NCBI RefSeq assembly: GCF_000024865.1
Contig: NC_013595.1
Coordinates: forward strand, 4,464,001 to 4,528,000
Source: Streptosporangium roseum DSM 43021
Lineage (GTDB): Bacteria > Actinomycetota > Actinomycetes > Streptosporangiales > Streptosporangiaceae
Direction of reading: 5' to 3'
Length of the DNA: 64,000 nt
Positions 1 through 7,654 of the stretch are shown in pieces. The position numbers were made by a program, and so were the translations under genes. The stretch's first letter is position 1, and each line of letters begins with the position of its first letter. The notes under the pieces are model-generated. The model worked only from the letters and a program-made list of their open reading frames with translations, ran no database searches and was not told where the DNA came from.

Positions 1-1
1 C

Positions 2-517
<516 letters not shown>

Positions 518-531
518 TCCCCGCCCGCTGA

Positions 532-564
532 GGCCCGCGTCTCCCGGCGCGGGCCCGTATTTTC
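532..564 (+). terminator. Intrinsic terminator of gcvP
   Basis: Perfect 8-bp stem GGCCCGCG (532-539) / CGCGGGCC (548-555) with an 8-nt loop, followed by CGTATTTTC. It starts 14 nt after the gcvP stop codon. Confidence 0.8.
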
Positions 565-638
565 CGCCCCCGCGCGGGGGACGGGCGTGGCCCCGAGTCG
601 TTAGGCTCGGGGCATTCCTTTACCCGGGAGGACCCTGC

Positions 639-1421
639 ATGCCAGAGGTGGACACGCACCCCTTGGACACCGCGCGGAAACTGGCCGAGAGCGGCGATCT
701 GGACGGCGCGGCAAAGATCTTCGCGGAACTGGCCGCCGACCCCGCGGAGCCCGACCGGGCACAGGCGGCGGTGGGGCTGGCGGTGGTGCTCCAGGAGCGC
801 GGGGACGCGCCGGGCGCCCGGACGGCCGCCCGGACCGCGCTGGCGACCGGGCATCCGGAGTTCGCCGCGCAGGCCGCCTGCCTGCTCGCCCGGAGCTTCG
901 AGCAGGAGGATCTGCTCGACCAGGCCCGAGCCGCCTGGCAGGCCGCTCTCGGGGCGGGTAATCCCGCCTACGTCCCGCTGGCGCACATGGCCCTGGCCAG
1001 GCTCGCGGCGGGGCAGCAGGAGGCAGAGGAGGCCCTGCGGGCCGCCCTGGCCACCGCCGACCCGGAGGTCGCCTCCCGCGCGGCGCAGCTGCTGGCCGAG
1101 CTCCTGCTGGAGGAGGGCGAGGCGGGTGAGGCCGCGGAGGCCTTACTGGCGGCGCTCTCGGTGCCGGAGGTGGCAGATGCGCCCAGGCTGCGGGTCCTGC
1201 TCGGCATCGCGCACCTGGAGATGGCGTGCGCGGAGTTCGCCGGGGCGATCGAGGAGGGCGGCGACGCGGAGACCGCCGCGCTGGCCATCGAGCTGCTGGC
1301 CCGCACCCTCCCCCTGAGGGGCCGGGACGAGGACGCCGAGCAGGTGTGGCGCTACGGTCTGGACAGCGCCGACGGGGAGCTCGCGGAGGATGTCCGCCTC
1401 CGGTTGAACCGTGGTGCCTGA
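639..1421 (+). CDS. Tetratricopeptide-repeat-like protein
   Basis: A 260-residue soluble all-helical protein. It contains a series of degenerate ~34-residue TPR-like units rich in Ala, Leu and Glu (for example around residues 8-30, 45-75, 85-115, 120-150 and 200-245), with typical A..L...G......A pairs. It has no signal peptide and no catalytic motif. TPR folds usually act as protein-protein scaffolds, and no partner is evident here. The ATG at 639 is preceded by GGGAGGA at a good distance. It is a single gene between the gcvP terminator and a convergent neighbour 13 bp away. The fold call is fairly sure; the function is unknown. Confidence 0.75.
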   Translation: MPEVDTHPLDTARKLAESGDLDGAAKIFAELAADPAEPDRAQAAVGLAVVLQERGDAPGARTAARTALATGHPEFAAQAACLLARSFEQEDLLDQARAAWQAALGAGNPAYVPLAHMALARLAAGQQEAEEALRAALATADPEVASRAAQLLAELLLEEGEAGEAAEALLAALSVPEVADAPRLRVLLGIAHLEMACAEFAGAIEEGGDAETAALAIELLARTLPLRGRDEDAEQVWRYGLDSADGELAEDVRLRLNRGA

Positions 1422-1426
1422 TCCCC

Positions 1427-1446
1427 GGCCGCGGTCAGTCGCGGCC
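1427..1446. terminator. Shared hairpin between convergent genes
   Basis: Perfect 7-bp inverted repeat GGCCGCG (1427-1433) / CGCGGCC (1440-1446) with a 6-nt loop. It lies between the + gene ending at 1421 and the - gene ending at 1435, and overlaps the stop codon of the latter. There is no T-run, so it is at best a weak bidirectional terminator. Confidence 0.45.
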
Positions 1447-1812
1447 GCGCCAGCGGCTGATCGCGTGGGCGAAGTTGATCGCGACGATGCCGCCCCACGC
1501 CAGCAGTAGTCCCGCGGTGCCCGCCTCGCCCGCGGCGATGGCGGTCAGCGGGATGCCGATGCCCATCGAGCCCAGCGCGATCGGGACGGAGGAGTTGCCG
1601 CTCCTGCGCTGGCGCCGCCCCTGCTCGTGGGGGCCGGGGTAGGGCGGCGGGCCTCCGGCGAGGTGCATCTCGGTCCGCACGCGGGCGGCGATGGTCGCGT
1701 CGAGGCGTTCCACGAACGACTCCACCAGCGCGCTCTCGTACTCCGGACCGAGGTCGCGCCGGGCCTCGATGGTGGCGCGCATGTCCTGTCGGATATCTTG
1801 ATGATCCTGCAC
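1435..1812 (-). CDS. Small protein with a C-terminal membrane hairpin, unknown function
   Basis: I do not recognise a named family. With a GTG start at 1812 (GGAG about 9 nt upstream) it encodes 125 residues. The N-terminal half is charged and helical (RDLGPEYESALVESF, MHLAGGPPPYPG). The C-terminal half carries two hydrophobic segments, about residues 75-95 (VPIALGSMGIGIPLT) and 98-118 (GLLLAWGGIVAINFAHAI), ending in the basic tail RWRGRD. The frame stays open to 2031, but that would run antisense through the start of the hydrolase gene at 1868, so the longer form is unlikely. It resembles the two-helix membrane proteins common in actinomycetes that have a cytoplasmic coiled N-terminus. It is divergent from the hydrolase with a 55-bp gap that must hold both promoters. 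Confidence 0.65.
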   Translation of the reverse strand: MQDHQDIRQDMRATIEARRDLGPEYESALVESFVERLDATIAARVRTEMHLAGGPPPYPGPHEQGRRQRRSGNSSVPIALGSMGIGIPLTAIAAGEAGTAGLLLAWGGIVAINFAHAISRWRGRD

Positions 1813-1867
1813 GTCCCGATTCTCCGCCCCCGCGCGGTCCCTGGCATCAGCCGTTAGGACGAGATCT

Positions 1868-2500
1868 GTGTCCACCCGGAGCACGGCGCCCCATCTGGAG
1901 ATCATGACCCCGCACGGCCCGGCCGTGGCGGAGGTCGACGAGGTCGCCGACCCGCGTTTCCTGCTGGTGATCACCCACGGTTCGGCCGGGGGAGTGGACG
2001 CCCCGGACCTGCTGGCCGTACGGGACGCCACGGCGGGCGTCGGCGGGGTGGTCGCGCGCGTGCTCCAGCCGTTCCGGCTGCGGGGCGCCCGGGCTCCGGG
2101 CTCGGCGGTGAAGCAGGACGAGGCGTGGACGGCGCTGGTCGCCGAGCTCCGGGGGCGTTATCCGGGGCTGCCGCTCGCGCAGGGCGGGCGGAGCAACGGC
2201 GCCCGGGTCGCCTGCCGTACGGCCCTCGGAGTGGGGGCCGAGGCGGTCGTCGCGCTGGCCTTCCCGCTCCACCCGCCGGGCAGGCCCGAACGGTCCCGCG
2301 CCGGGGAGTTGCGCGCGGCGGGTGTGGACGTGCTCGTGGTGAACGGGGATCGCGACCCGTTCGGCGTGCCCGGGGCGGCGGACGCCGCGCGCCTGGTGGT
2401 GCTGCCGGGCGAGGGGCACGATCTCAAGAAAGACCCCGCCCGCGTGGGCGAGGTCGTCGCCGAGTGGCTTGAGGTGAGGATGCGGCCTGGCTCGGCGTGA
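1868..2500 (+). CDS. Alpha/beta hydrolase of the KANL3/Tex30-like type
   Basis: A 210-residue alpha/beta-hydrolase-fold protein. The family pattern is visible: the early strand with oxyanion-type HGSAGG (residues 38-43), the nucleophile elbow GGRSNGARVA with the predicted catalytic Ser near residue 105, a strand VLVVNGDRDPFG carrying the predicted Asp, and GEGHDLKK with the predicted catalytic His near 184. The Ser elbow and the DRDPFG and GHDL motifs match the predicted dienelactone-hydrolase-like/Tex30 group, for which no physiological substrate is established. The GTG at 1868 is used; the in-frame ATG at 1904 with GGAG just upstream is an alternative that would still keep all motifs. Confidence 0.75.
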   Translation: MSTRSTAPHLEIMTPHGPAVAEVDEVADPRFLLVITHGSAGGVDAPDLLAVRDATAGVGGVVARVLQPFRLRGARAPGSAVKQDEAWTALVAELRGRYPGLPLAQGGRSNGARVACRTALGVGAEAVVALAFPLHPPGRPERSRAGELRAAGVDVLVVNGDRDPFGVPGAADAARLVVLPGEGHDLKKDPARVGEVVAEWLEVRMRPGSA

Positions 2501-2503
2501 TGG

Positions 2504-2695
2504 TCAGGCGACGCCGGCCAGCGGCCGGTGCGGCTCGATGACGGCACCGTCGGGCAGGAGCTCGCCGGTGTCCTCGAACAGCACCACACCGTTGCAGAGC
2601 AGGCTCCATCCCTGTTCGGGGTGGGCTGCCATCGTACGGGCGGCTTCGCGGTCCAGCGCCTCGGCGGACGGACAGGACGGCTGGTGCGGGCACAT
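2504..2695 (-). CDS. DUF5999 family protein
   Basis: A 63-residue protein starting MCPHQPSCPSAEALDRE and containing HPEQGWSLLCNGVVLFED and a proline-rich end with PHRPLAGVA. This is the conserved small actinomycete family DUF5999, widespread in Streptomyces-like genomes and of unknown function. The paired Cys/His at the N-terminus (C2, H4, C8) suggest metal or redox chemistry, but this is inference. The start at 2695 has GGAGG 8 nt upstream. The open frame continues to 2947 but the extra residues are low-complexity and not part of the family. It is convergent with the hydrolase gene, 3 bp apart. Confidence 0.85.
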   Translation of the reverse strand: MCPHQPSCPSAEALDREAARTMAAHPEQGWSLLCNGVVLFEDTGELLPDGAVIEPHRPLAGVA

Positions 2696-3114
2696 CGGCG
2701 TGCCTCCGGATCTCTCTTGTCGGCTCGCTGGAATCGACATCGGACACCGGCGGGCAACCGTCCCGATGGGACTCCGTTCCCACCTGTGACGGGGGGACGA
2801 GCATCTGGATGGACTATATGGCCATGCGCGCCTCGGGCTGGGTGAGGCCCGCACATCAAGCAGATCAAACCTGTGGTCGGATCGCATCCTTGAACGTGCG
2901 ATCTGACCGCACGCACAAGTGTGGGATCTGGCCGCACCCGGCGACATAGCCCGTTAGGACTGTTTGCAGCGTGGAAAGGGTGAGTCCTTTGGGGATTTTC
3001 GGGGGTGTGACCTATAACACAGCATGCCTCATGGACTGATAACAGGCCAAGTGCGACACGCCGCAGGTCCGGTAAATGATCGGTTACGACTTCCTGACAT
3101 CGCTCCGGGGCTGT
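2696..3114. other. Intergenic region upstream of the DUF5999 gene
   Basis: About 420 bp without a gene. It holds a candidate -10 hexamer TATAGT on the minus strand (2813-2818), three related 15-17 bp sites (2873-2937, listed separately) and, at 2986-3000, a 15-mer identical to one at 27988-28002. Confidence 0.5.
2873..2937. promoter_or_regulatory. Cluster of three operator-like repeats
   Basis: Two direct copies on the + strand, GTGCGATCTGACCGCAC (2896-2912) and GTGGGATCTGGCCGCAC (2921-2937), have starts 25 bp apart. An inverted copy, ATGCGATCCGACCAC, reads on the minus strand at 2887-2873. Each full copy has GTG...CAC ends, the first with perfect GTGCG/CGCAC arms. The arrangement looks like regulator binding sites for the minus-strand gene starting at 2695; the protein that binds is unknown. 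Confidence 0.5.
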
Positions 3115-3702
3115 TCAGGCCCCATCCAGGCCCGCCAGGAGCGCGCTCAGGCCGAGCTCGAAGTCGTCGTCTGCCGCCGCGCTGCCGCCGCCCCGCGACG
3201 GAGGCCGCCACGGCTCGTCGTCGTCGCCCGCCGGCTCGGCCCAGCCGGACTGCTGCACCTCCACCGCCACCGCCCCGAAGACGTAGGCCCGCATCGCGCG
3301 CACGGCGCGCGCCGCATCGGCCAGCCCCGCGTCGGCCAGCTGGTCGGTCTGCTCCCGTACGGCGATCGCCGCCCGCCCCTTGGGCGGCTTGGTGAGGGCC
3401 AGCGCCAGCACGCCGGGATGCTCCCGCAGCGCGGCCCGGCTCGCCCGGCACCACGCCCTCGCGCTGTCCTGCCAGCTCTCGCCGGGCTCGGCGTGCACGG
3501 TGGTGACGTGCTCGGCGAGTGCGTCCATGAGGGCGTCCTTGCCGCGCGGCAGATGGTGGTAGATGGCCATCGCCTCGACCTGGAGCGCGTCGCCCAGCCG
3601 CCGCATCGTCAGCCGCCGCAGCCCCTGACTGTCGGCGATGTGCAGGGCCGCCTCGATGATGCGCTCCCTGGAGAGCGGGATGGGCGGTCGCTTGGCAGGC
3701 AT
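3115..3702 (-). CDS. TetR/AcrR family transcriptional regulator
   Basis: A helical repressor of about 195 residues. The N-terminal HTH is clear: ERIIEAALHIADSQGLRRLT followed by MRRLGDALQVEAMAIYHHL and KDALMDALAEHV, as in TetR proteins. The rest matches the TetR_C ligand domain, with REHPGVLALAL and a low-complexity acidic segment near the end (DDDEPWRPP). Its ligand is unknown. The ATG at 3702 is chosen because AGGATG lies 5-6 nt upstream; the ATG at 3711 is in frame but has no spaced SD. The 420-bp region downstream has no gene, and the divergent neighbour at 3854 is the nearest possible target. Confidence 0.85.
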   Translation of the reverse strand: MPAKRPPIPLSRERIIEAALHIADSQGLRRLTMRRLGDALQVEAMAIYHHLPRGKDALMDALAEHVTTVHAEPGESWQDSARAWCRASRAALREHPGVLALALTKPPKGRAAIAVREQTDQLADAGLADAARAVRAMRAYVFGAVAVEVQQSGWAEPAGDDDEPWRPPSRGGGSAAADDDFELGLSALLAGLDGA

Positions 3703-3853
3703 GGGGGACATCCTGCCAGCCTGGGCCTTACTGCGTAAAGGCGGGCGCGCCGGACAGGACGCCGCCTGAGTGTGTGAGGGGGGAGCCGACGGCGTAGGCT
3801 ACGGCCTGTGATCTGCCGGGGAATGCCCGGCGACGGGTGAGAGAGGGAAGAAG

Positions 3854-4255
3854 ATGGCGTTTTTCCGACCGAGCGTGAGCCGGGAGGCGGAGGTCCGTTA
3901 CCACGCTGACCAGGAGGTCGGGAAGAGCTTCCCCGAGCTCCTGGAGAAGGCGCGCGCCGCCGAGGCCGAGCTGCGCCGGGTCCAGGCCACCTCGACCTCC
4001 GCCGAGGAGCGCCGGGCCGCCGGCCGGGCCTTCGACGCCGCCCTGACCGAGGCGCTGCGCGCGGCCGAGGCCAACCAGCGGGCGACGTTCGGCGTGAAGT
4101 CCTACGACGACCGGATCCGCCGCCGCAAGGGCAGGGCCACCCCGAAGGGCGCCGAGTGGACCGCCGAGGTCAACCGCCTGCGCACCCTCCGCGAGCAGAA
4201 CCGCCTGACCGGCATCGCCCGCGTCCCGCGTCCGGTCGCCCTCGCCGCACGCTGA
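3854..4255 (+). CDS. Hypothetical helical, basic protein
   Basis: A 133-residue protein that I do not recognise. It starts MAFFRPSVSREAEVRYHADQ, has a long Ala/Glu/Arg-rich helical middle (KARAAEAELRRVQ, EERRAAGRAFDAAL) and a basic C-terminal third with SYDDRIRRRKGRATPKG. It has no signal peptide, membrane segment or cysteine. The purine-rich GAGGGAAGAAG before the ATG serves as the SD. It stands alone and is closed by a very strong terminator, which argues for a real, well-expressed transcription unit. It is divergent from the TetR gene, with 151 bp between the two starts. Confidence 0.6.
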   Translation: MAFFRPSVSREAEVRYHADQEVGKSFPELLEKARAAEAELRRVQATSTSAEERRAAGRAFDAALTEALRAAEANQRATFGVKSYDDRIRRRKGRATPKGAEWTAEVNRLRTLREQNRLTGIARVPRPVALAAR

Positions 4256-4282
4256 CCCCCTCCTCGGGGCGACCCTCCTCCG

Positions 4283-4320
4283 ACACCCACCGCGCAGCCC
4301 GCGGTGGGTGTTCTTTTTTT
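4283..4320 (+). terminator. Strong intrinsic terminator
   Basis: Perfect 12-bp stem ACACCCACCGCG (4283-4294) / CGCGGTGGGTGT (4300-4311), 5-nt loop, followed by TCTTTTTTT. It is the best rho-independent terminator in the window and closes the gene ending at 4255. Confidence 0.95.
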
Positions 4321-4340
4321 CCCGGATATCCAGGTGTCGC

Positions 4341-4475
4341 GGCCTTTCCCGGCCGCGCGGCTCTCCCGGGCCTTCCTGGGTGGCCGGCTCTCCCGGGCTG
4401 TCCTGGCCGCTCTGCTCTTTCGGCCTTCCTGGCCGCGCGGCTCTCCCGGGCCTTCCCGGGTGGCCGGCTCCCGAG
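4341..4475. repeat. 80-bp-period direct repeat, intergenic
   Basis: Two near-identical ~45-bp blocks begin GGCCGCGCGGCTCTCCCGGG at 4351 and again at 4431, an offset of exactly 80 bp. Between and after them are shorter degenerate pieces of the same CTCCCGGG/GGCCTTCC text. It lies between a terminator and the azoreductase promoter and has no coding role. On the minus strand it creates a misleading collagen-like reading frame. Confidence 0.75.
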
Positions 4476-4550
4476 CCCTCCGGTCGTGCGGGCGAGATCG
4501 GATCCGGTCTCGCCGTCCGGGCGGTGCGCGGGTACGGCCTCCGACCCGTC

Positions 4551-4606
4551 ATGTGGACACCATGCCCGCTTATCGCTATCCTGACAAGCGGACACGATGT
4601 CCACTT
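4551..4606. promoter_or_regulatory. Long inverted repeat, probable operator of the azoreductase-SMR operon
   Basis: Left arm at 4551-4571 (ATGTGGACACCATGCCCGCTT) and right arm at 4586-4606, which reads AAGTGGACATCGTGTCCGCTT on the other strand: 17 of 21 positions agree, with 14 bp between the arms. It ends 15 bp before the start codon at 4622, over the expected promoter, so it is a good candidate for a repressor site. No regulator gene is adjacent. Confidence 0.65.
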
Positions 4607-4621
4607 ATGGATTGGAGAGTC

Positions 4622-5278
4622 ATGAGCCACCTGCTGCACCTGGACGCCAGCGCCCGCCGCGCGTCCTTCTCCCGCACCCTGTCGGAAGCCTTCGCCCGGA
4701 CGTGGCGCGAGGCCGACCCCGACGGTGCATACGTCTACCGGGACCTGGCCGCCGCCCCGGTCCCGCACGTCGGCGAGGCCTGGACCGAGCTCTGCTACGC
4801 CGTCCTGGCCGAGGGCATCACCGAAATCGGCCGCTACCGGGAGGTGGTGCGGACCCCGGCCCAGGAGGACGCCTGGGCGATCGTGGAGCCCCTGCTGGCC
4901 GAGCTGGAGGCCGCAGACGTCGTGCTGATCGGCACGCCGATGTACAACTACTCGGTCCCGTCGGCGCTCAAGGCCTGGATCGACCAGGTGACCTTCCCCA
5001 AGATGAGCCTGAAAGGCCGGTCGTTCGTCGTCGCCGGCGCGCGAGGGGGAGCCTACGGACCCGGCACGCCGAGGGAGGCCTTCGACCACGAGGAGCGCTT
5101 CCTGCGTGACTTCTTCCTCGGGCACTTCGGTGTCGAAGACGTCACGTTCATCCACGCCGAGCTGACCAACTCGCTGATCGATCCCGCGCTGGCCGGCCTG
5201 CGGGACAAGCACGAGAAGTCCTACGAGGCCGCCCTGGAGGCCGCCGCCGAGCTCGGCGGGAAGCTGGCCGGGCGATGA
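4622..5278 (+). CDS. azoR: FMN-dependent NADH-azoreductase-like flavoprotein
   Basis: A 218-residue flavodoxin-fold quinone/azo reductase of the AzoR family, expected to use FMN and NAD(P)H for two-electron reduction of quinones, azo compounds or similar electrophiles in the cytosol. Visible motifs are LDASARRASFSRTL (FMN phosphate loop, residues 6-19), the PMYNYSVPSALKAWIDQV stretch (101-118) typical of AzoR, and ARGGAYGPG (about 140-148). The ATG at 4622 has TTGGAGAG just upstream; the open frame extends back to 4304 through a terminator and repeats and is not genuine. Its stop overlaps the start of the SMR gene by four bases (ATGA), so the two are translationally coupled. A long inverted repeat covers the promoter. 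The family call is secure; the substrate is not. Confidence 0.88.
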   Translation: MSHLLHLDASARRASFSRTLSEAFARTWREADPDGAYVYRDLAAAPVPHVGEAWTELCYAVLAEGITEIGRYREVVRTPAQEDAWAIVEPLLAELEAADVVLIGTPMYNYSVPSALKAWIDQVTFPKMSLKGRSFVVAGARGGAYGPGTPREAFDHEERFLRDFFLGHFGVEDVTFIHAELTNSLIDPALAGLRDKHEKSYEAALEAAAELGGKLAGR

Positions 5279-5589
5279 GCTGGGTCCTGCTGGTGCTGGC
5301 GGGGCTGGTGGAGATCGCCTGGTCGCAGAGCATCAAGCCGACCGAGGGGTTCACCCGGCCGATCCCCACGGTGATCTGCTTCGCGCTGGCGGCCGTCGCG
5401 GTCTGGCTGCTGTCGAAGTCCATGCAGACCCTTCCCGTCGGAACGGCCTATGCCGTGTTCACGGGCATCGGCGCCGTCGGCGCCATCGGGCTGGGGATCG
5501 CGCTGCACGGCGATCCGGTGAACCTCGGCCGCGTCGCGGCGCTCGCGCTGATCATCGGTGGGATCGTGCTGGCCCGGGCGCTCGGCTGA
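5275..5589 (+). CDS. SMR family exporter, SugE/Gdx-like
   Basis: A 104-residue four-helix small multidrug resistance protein of the inner membrane. The first helix LAGLVEIAWSQSIKP carries the membrane-buried Glu of the family (E13). The GFTRPIPT turn, LPVGTAYAVFTGIGAVGA in helix 3 and ALALIIGGIVLAR in helix 4 follow the SugE/Gdx pattern, proteins known to export guanidinium or quaternary ammonium cations by proton antiport as antiparallel dimers. SMR proteins may work as single genes or as pairs; only one is here. It begins inside the azoR stop codon, so it is co-expressed with the reductase, which suggests a joint detoxification unit. No guanidine riboswitch is visible upstream of the operon. 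Confidence 0.88.
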   Translation: MSWVLLVLAGLVEIAWSQSIKPTEGFTRPIPTVICFALAAVAVWLLSKSMQTLPVGTAYAVFTGIGAVGAIGLGIALHGDPVNLGRVAALALIIGGIVLARALG

Positions 5590-5623
5590 GCGGCCCGCGG
5601 CGGGACCCGCGGGGCCGGACATG

Positions 5624-5666
5624 CGAAGGCGCCGCCGCGACGGAAAGGTCACGACGGCGCCTCGCG
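5624..5666. terminator. Bidirectional terminator hairpin
   Basis: Inverted repeat with core AGGCGCCG (5627-5634) / CGGCGCCT (5655-5662), extended on both sides with one bulge (GCGA/TCGC). It sits between the convergent SMR gene and sigma-factor gene. There is no long T-run. Confidence 0.55.
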
Positions 5667-5673
5667 CGTCAGG

Positions 5674-7032
5674 TCAGCTCGCCCAGTCGAGCAGCGGACG
5701 GGTGTTGCTGGGGTGGCGCAGCTTGGAGAGGGACTCCTTCTCGAGCTGGCGGATGCGCTCGCGCGTCAGGCCGAGGTGCTTGCCGATCTCGTCGAGGGTG
5801 TGGGGCTTGCCGTCGACGAGGCCGAAGCGCAGGGCCATGATCTTGGCCTCCCGGGGGGAGAGGTTGCCGAGCACGCCCCGTAGCTGCTCGCCGAGGAGCT
5901 GGCGGTCCACCACCTCGGACGCCTCGGGGGAGTCGACGTCCTCGATGAGGTCGCCGATGGTGGTCTCGCCGTCCTCGCCGATGGTGGCGTTGAGGCTGAT
6001 CGGCTGGCGGCTGGTGCGGAGCAGCTCCTCGATCTGGTCGGGGGTCTTGTCCAGCTCGACCGCCAGCTCCTCCGGCGTGGGCTCGCGCCCGAGACGCTGG
6101 TGCATGTCACGCTCGACGCGCGACAGCTTGGAGAGCATCTCCAGCACGTGGACCGGCAGCCGGATGGTGCGGGCGGAGTCGGCGAAGCCGCGCTGGATGG
6201 CCTGGCGGATCCACCACATGGCGTAGGTGGAGAACTTGTACCCCTTGGTGTAGTCGAACTTCTCCACCGCGCGGATCAGGCCGAGGTTGCCCTCCTGGAC
6301 CACGTCGAGCAGGGCCATGCCGCGGTCGGTGTACTTCTTGGCCACCGACACGACCAGCCGGAGGTTGGCCTCCAGCATGTGGTCCTTGGCGCGGCGGCCG
6401 TCCTCGGCCACCCACTCCAGGTCGTCGCGTGCGGCGGCCGACAGACCCGGCTCGGCCTCCAGCTTGGACTCGGCGTACAGGCCGGCCTCGATCCGCTTGG
6501 CGAGCTCGACCTCCTGGGCGGCGGTCAGCAGCGTGCGGCGGCCGATCGACTTGAGGTAGGTGTGCACCGAGTCGCCCATGACCGAGGACTGGTCGTCCAG
6601 GTCCAGGGTCGGCTCGGCCTCCAGCTCGGCCTCCTCGGGGGCGGTCCACTCCTCGTCGCCCGCCTCGGGGCCGGCGTCCTTGCGGTCCTTGGCCGCGGGC
6701 TCGGCCCGGACCGTCGACTTGTTGTTCTCGGGGGCGGCCGTCTTGTCGGACGCGGCCTTCGTCTTGCGGGTGGTCGTCTTGCGGGCGGTGCTCTTGGCCG
6801 CGGGCTTCTTCGCCCCGGCCGCGAGCGCGGGCTCGTTCTCGGCGGCAAGGCTGACGCCCGCCTCGGTGAGCTCCCGCAGGATCGACCTGCCCTCGGTCGG
6901 GCTGATCCCTGCCTCGGCGAAGGCGTGACGCAGCTCCGCGAGTGAAAGGTGGCCCTGGACTCGCCCTCGGTCAAGGAGCTGTTCGAGGGTCGTCGGGGCC
7001 TCAGGTGAGGTCGCCACGGCGGTTTGGGGCAT
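5674..7032 (-). CDS. RNA polymerase sigma-70 factor, primary (RpoD/HrdB) type
   Basis: A 452-residue group 1/2 sigma factor that directs RNA polymerase to promoters. In order it has a region-1.1-like N-terminus (LEQLLDRGRVQGHLSLAELR, about 15-65), a Lys/Ala-rich linker (KSTARKTTTRKTKAA, about 80-100) like that of actinobacterial SigA/HrdB, region 1.2 (DSVHTYLKSIGR), region 2 (YTKGYKFSTYAMWWIRQAIQ, the -10-recognition core), region 3 and region 4 with the HTH GLTRERIRQLEKESL. It ends HPSNTRPLLDWAS, unlike the RSQVLRDYLD-type end of the usual housekeeping factor, so it may be a second primary-like factor rather than the essential one. The ATG at 7032 has GGAGGAGGT 6 nt upstream; the upstream extension to 7194 is rejected. 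Confidence 0.9.
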   Translation of the reverse strand: MPQTAVATSPEAPTTLEQLLDRGRVQGHLSLAELRHAFAEAGISPTEGRSILRELTEAGVSLAAENEPALAAGAKKPAAKSTARKTTTRKTKAASDKTAAPENNKSTVRAEPAAKDRKDAGPEAGDEEWTAPEEAELEAEPTLDLDDQSSVMGDSVHTYLKSIGRRTLLTAAQEVELAKRIEAGLYAESKLEAEPGLSAAARDDLEWVAEDGRRAKDHMLEANLRLVVSVAKKYTDRGMALLDVVQEGNLGLIRAVEKFDYTKGYKFSTYAMWWIRQAIQRGFADSARTIRLPVHVLEMLSKLSRVERDMHQRLGREPTPEELAVELDKTPDQIEELLRTSRQPISLNATIGEDGETTIGDLIEDVDSPEASEVVDRQLLGEQLRGVLGNLSPREAKIMALRFGLVDGKPHTLDEIGKHLGLTRERIRQLEKESLSKLRHPSNTRPLLDWAS

Positions 7033-7217
7033 GAGGACACCTCCTCCATCACGGAGTCGTCTGCTTACAGGTTGTGGGGTGGGGCGGCGAGGGAGCCGCT
7101 CTGCGCACCAGTACCAATAACCCCACTCAAGAACTTTCTGTTCCCGACTTGACGGGGAAAATATGATGGGTGGATCGCCATTACCGCGATCCACCCTCTC
7201 CGGGCGCCTGGTATGGC

Positions 7218-7604
7218 CTATTCAGTGATGTCCACAGGACCTTCGACCACGGGCATGGGCAACGGTTGGGCGTCTTCCAGGCGCTGCTCGGTCCAGTAGC
7301 GCGTGACCTGCTGCGGGTCGGGGTTGACCTCCTTGGAGACCACGTATTCCTCCGCGGGCGGGGTCGCCCCCTGGGACGGGTCCTCCTGCGCCGGGGTGTC
7401 TCCCTCGGGGCCGGCCGAGAGGTCCGGCGGGTCCTGGGAGGCCCGAGCGCCCTCGGGGAGAGGCTGACCGCCCTTCACCGCGGGAACGGGCTCCCCGTTC
7501 TTGCTGATCCCGCCGGTCGCGGCGGCCGCCGCGACGGATATGCCGCCGGCGAGGACCACGCTGACGATGCCGGCGGAGACCCACGTCTTGCGGGTTACGT
7601 TCAT
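7218..7604 (-). CDS. Small secreted or membrane-anchored protein, unknown function
   Basis: A 128-residue protein. The N-terminus is basic then hydrophobic (MNVTRKTWVSAGIVSVVLAGGISVAAAA), a typical Sec signal or anchor with a possible AAA-A cleavage near residue 29. The remainder is Pro/Gly/Glu-rich and probably unstructured (EGDTPAQEDPSQGATPPAEEY), followed by the more ordered segment DPQQVTRYWTEQRLEDAQPLPMP. That last segment occurs in secreted actinomycete proteins of trypsin-like or lectin gene neighbourhoods, but I cannot name the family. GGAAGGA precedes the ATG by 9 nt. No functional partner is evident next to it: the sigma factor lies downstream on the same strand, and menE ends 50 bp upstream. 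Confidence 0.65.
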   Translation of the reverse strand: MNVTRKTWVSAGIVSVVLAGGISVAAAAATGGISKNGEPVPAVKGGQPLPEGARASQDPPDLSAGPEGDTPAQEDPSQGATPPAEEYVVSKEVNPDPQQVTRYWTEQRLEDAQPLPMPVVEGPVDITE

Positions 7605-7654
7605 CGGGCTCGTCCTTCCTGCTTCGGCTGTCTGTTTGACGTGCGAAGGTGTCC

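Noticed and set aside
4170..4604. Collagen-like Gly-X-Y reading frame on the minus strand
   Set aside because: It is created by the 80-bp direct repeat, crosses a perfect terminator and the azoR operator, and has no SD.
4500..4621. Guanidine riboswitch for the SugE/Gdx-like exporter
   Set aside because: No ykkC, mini-ykkC (ACGR pairs) or guanidine-III core is present; an operator-like inverted repeat is found instead.
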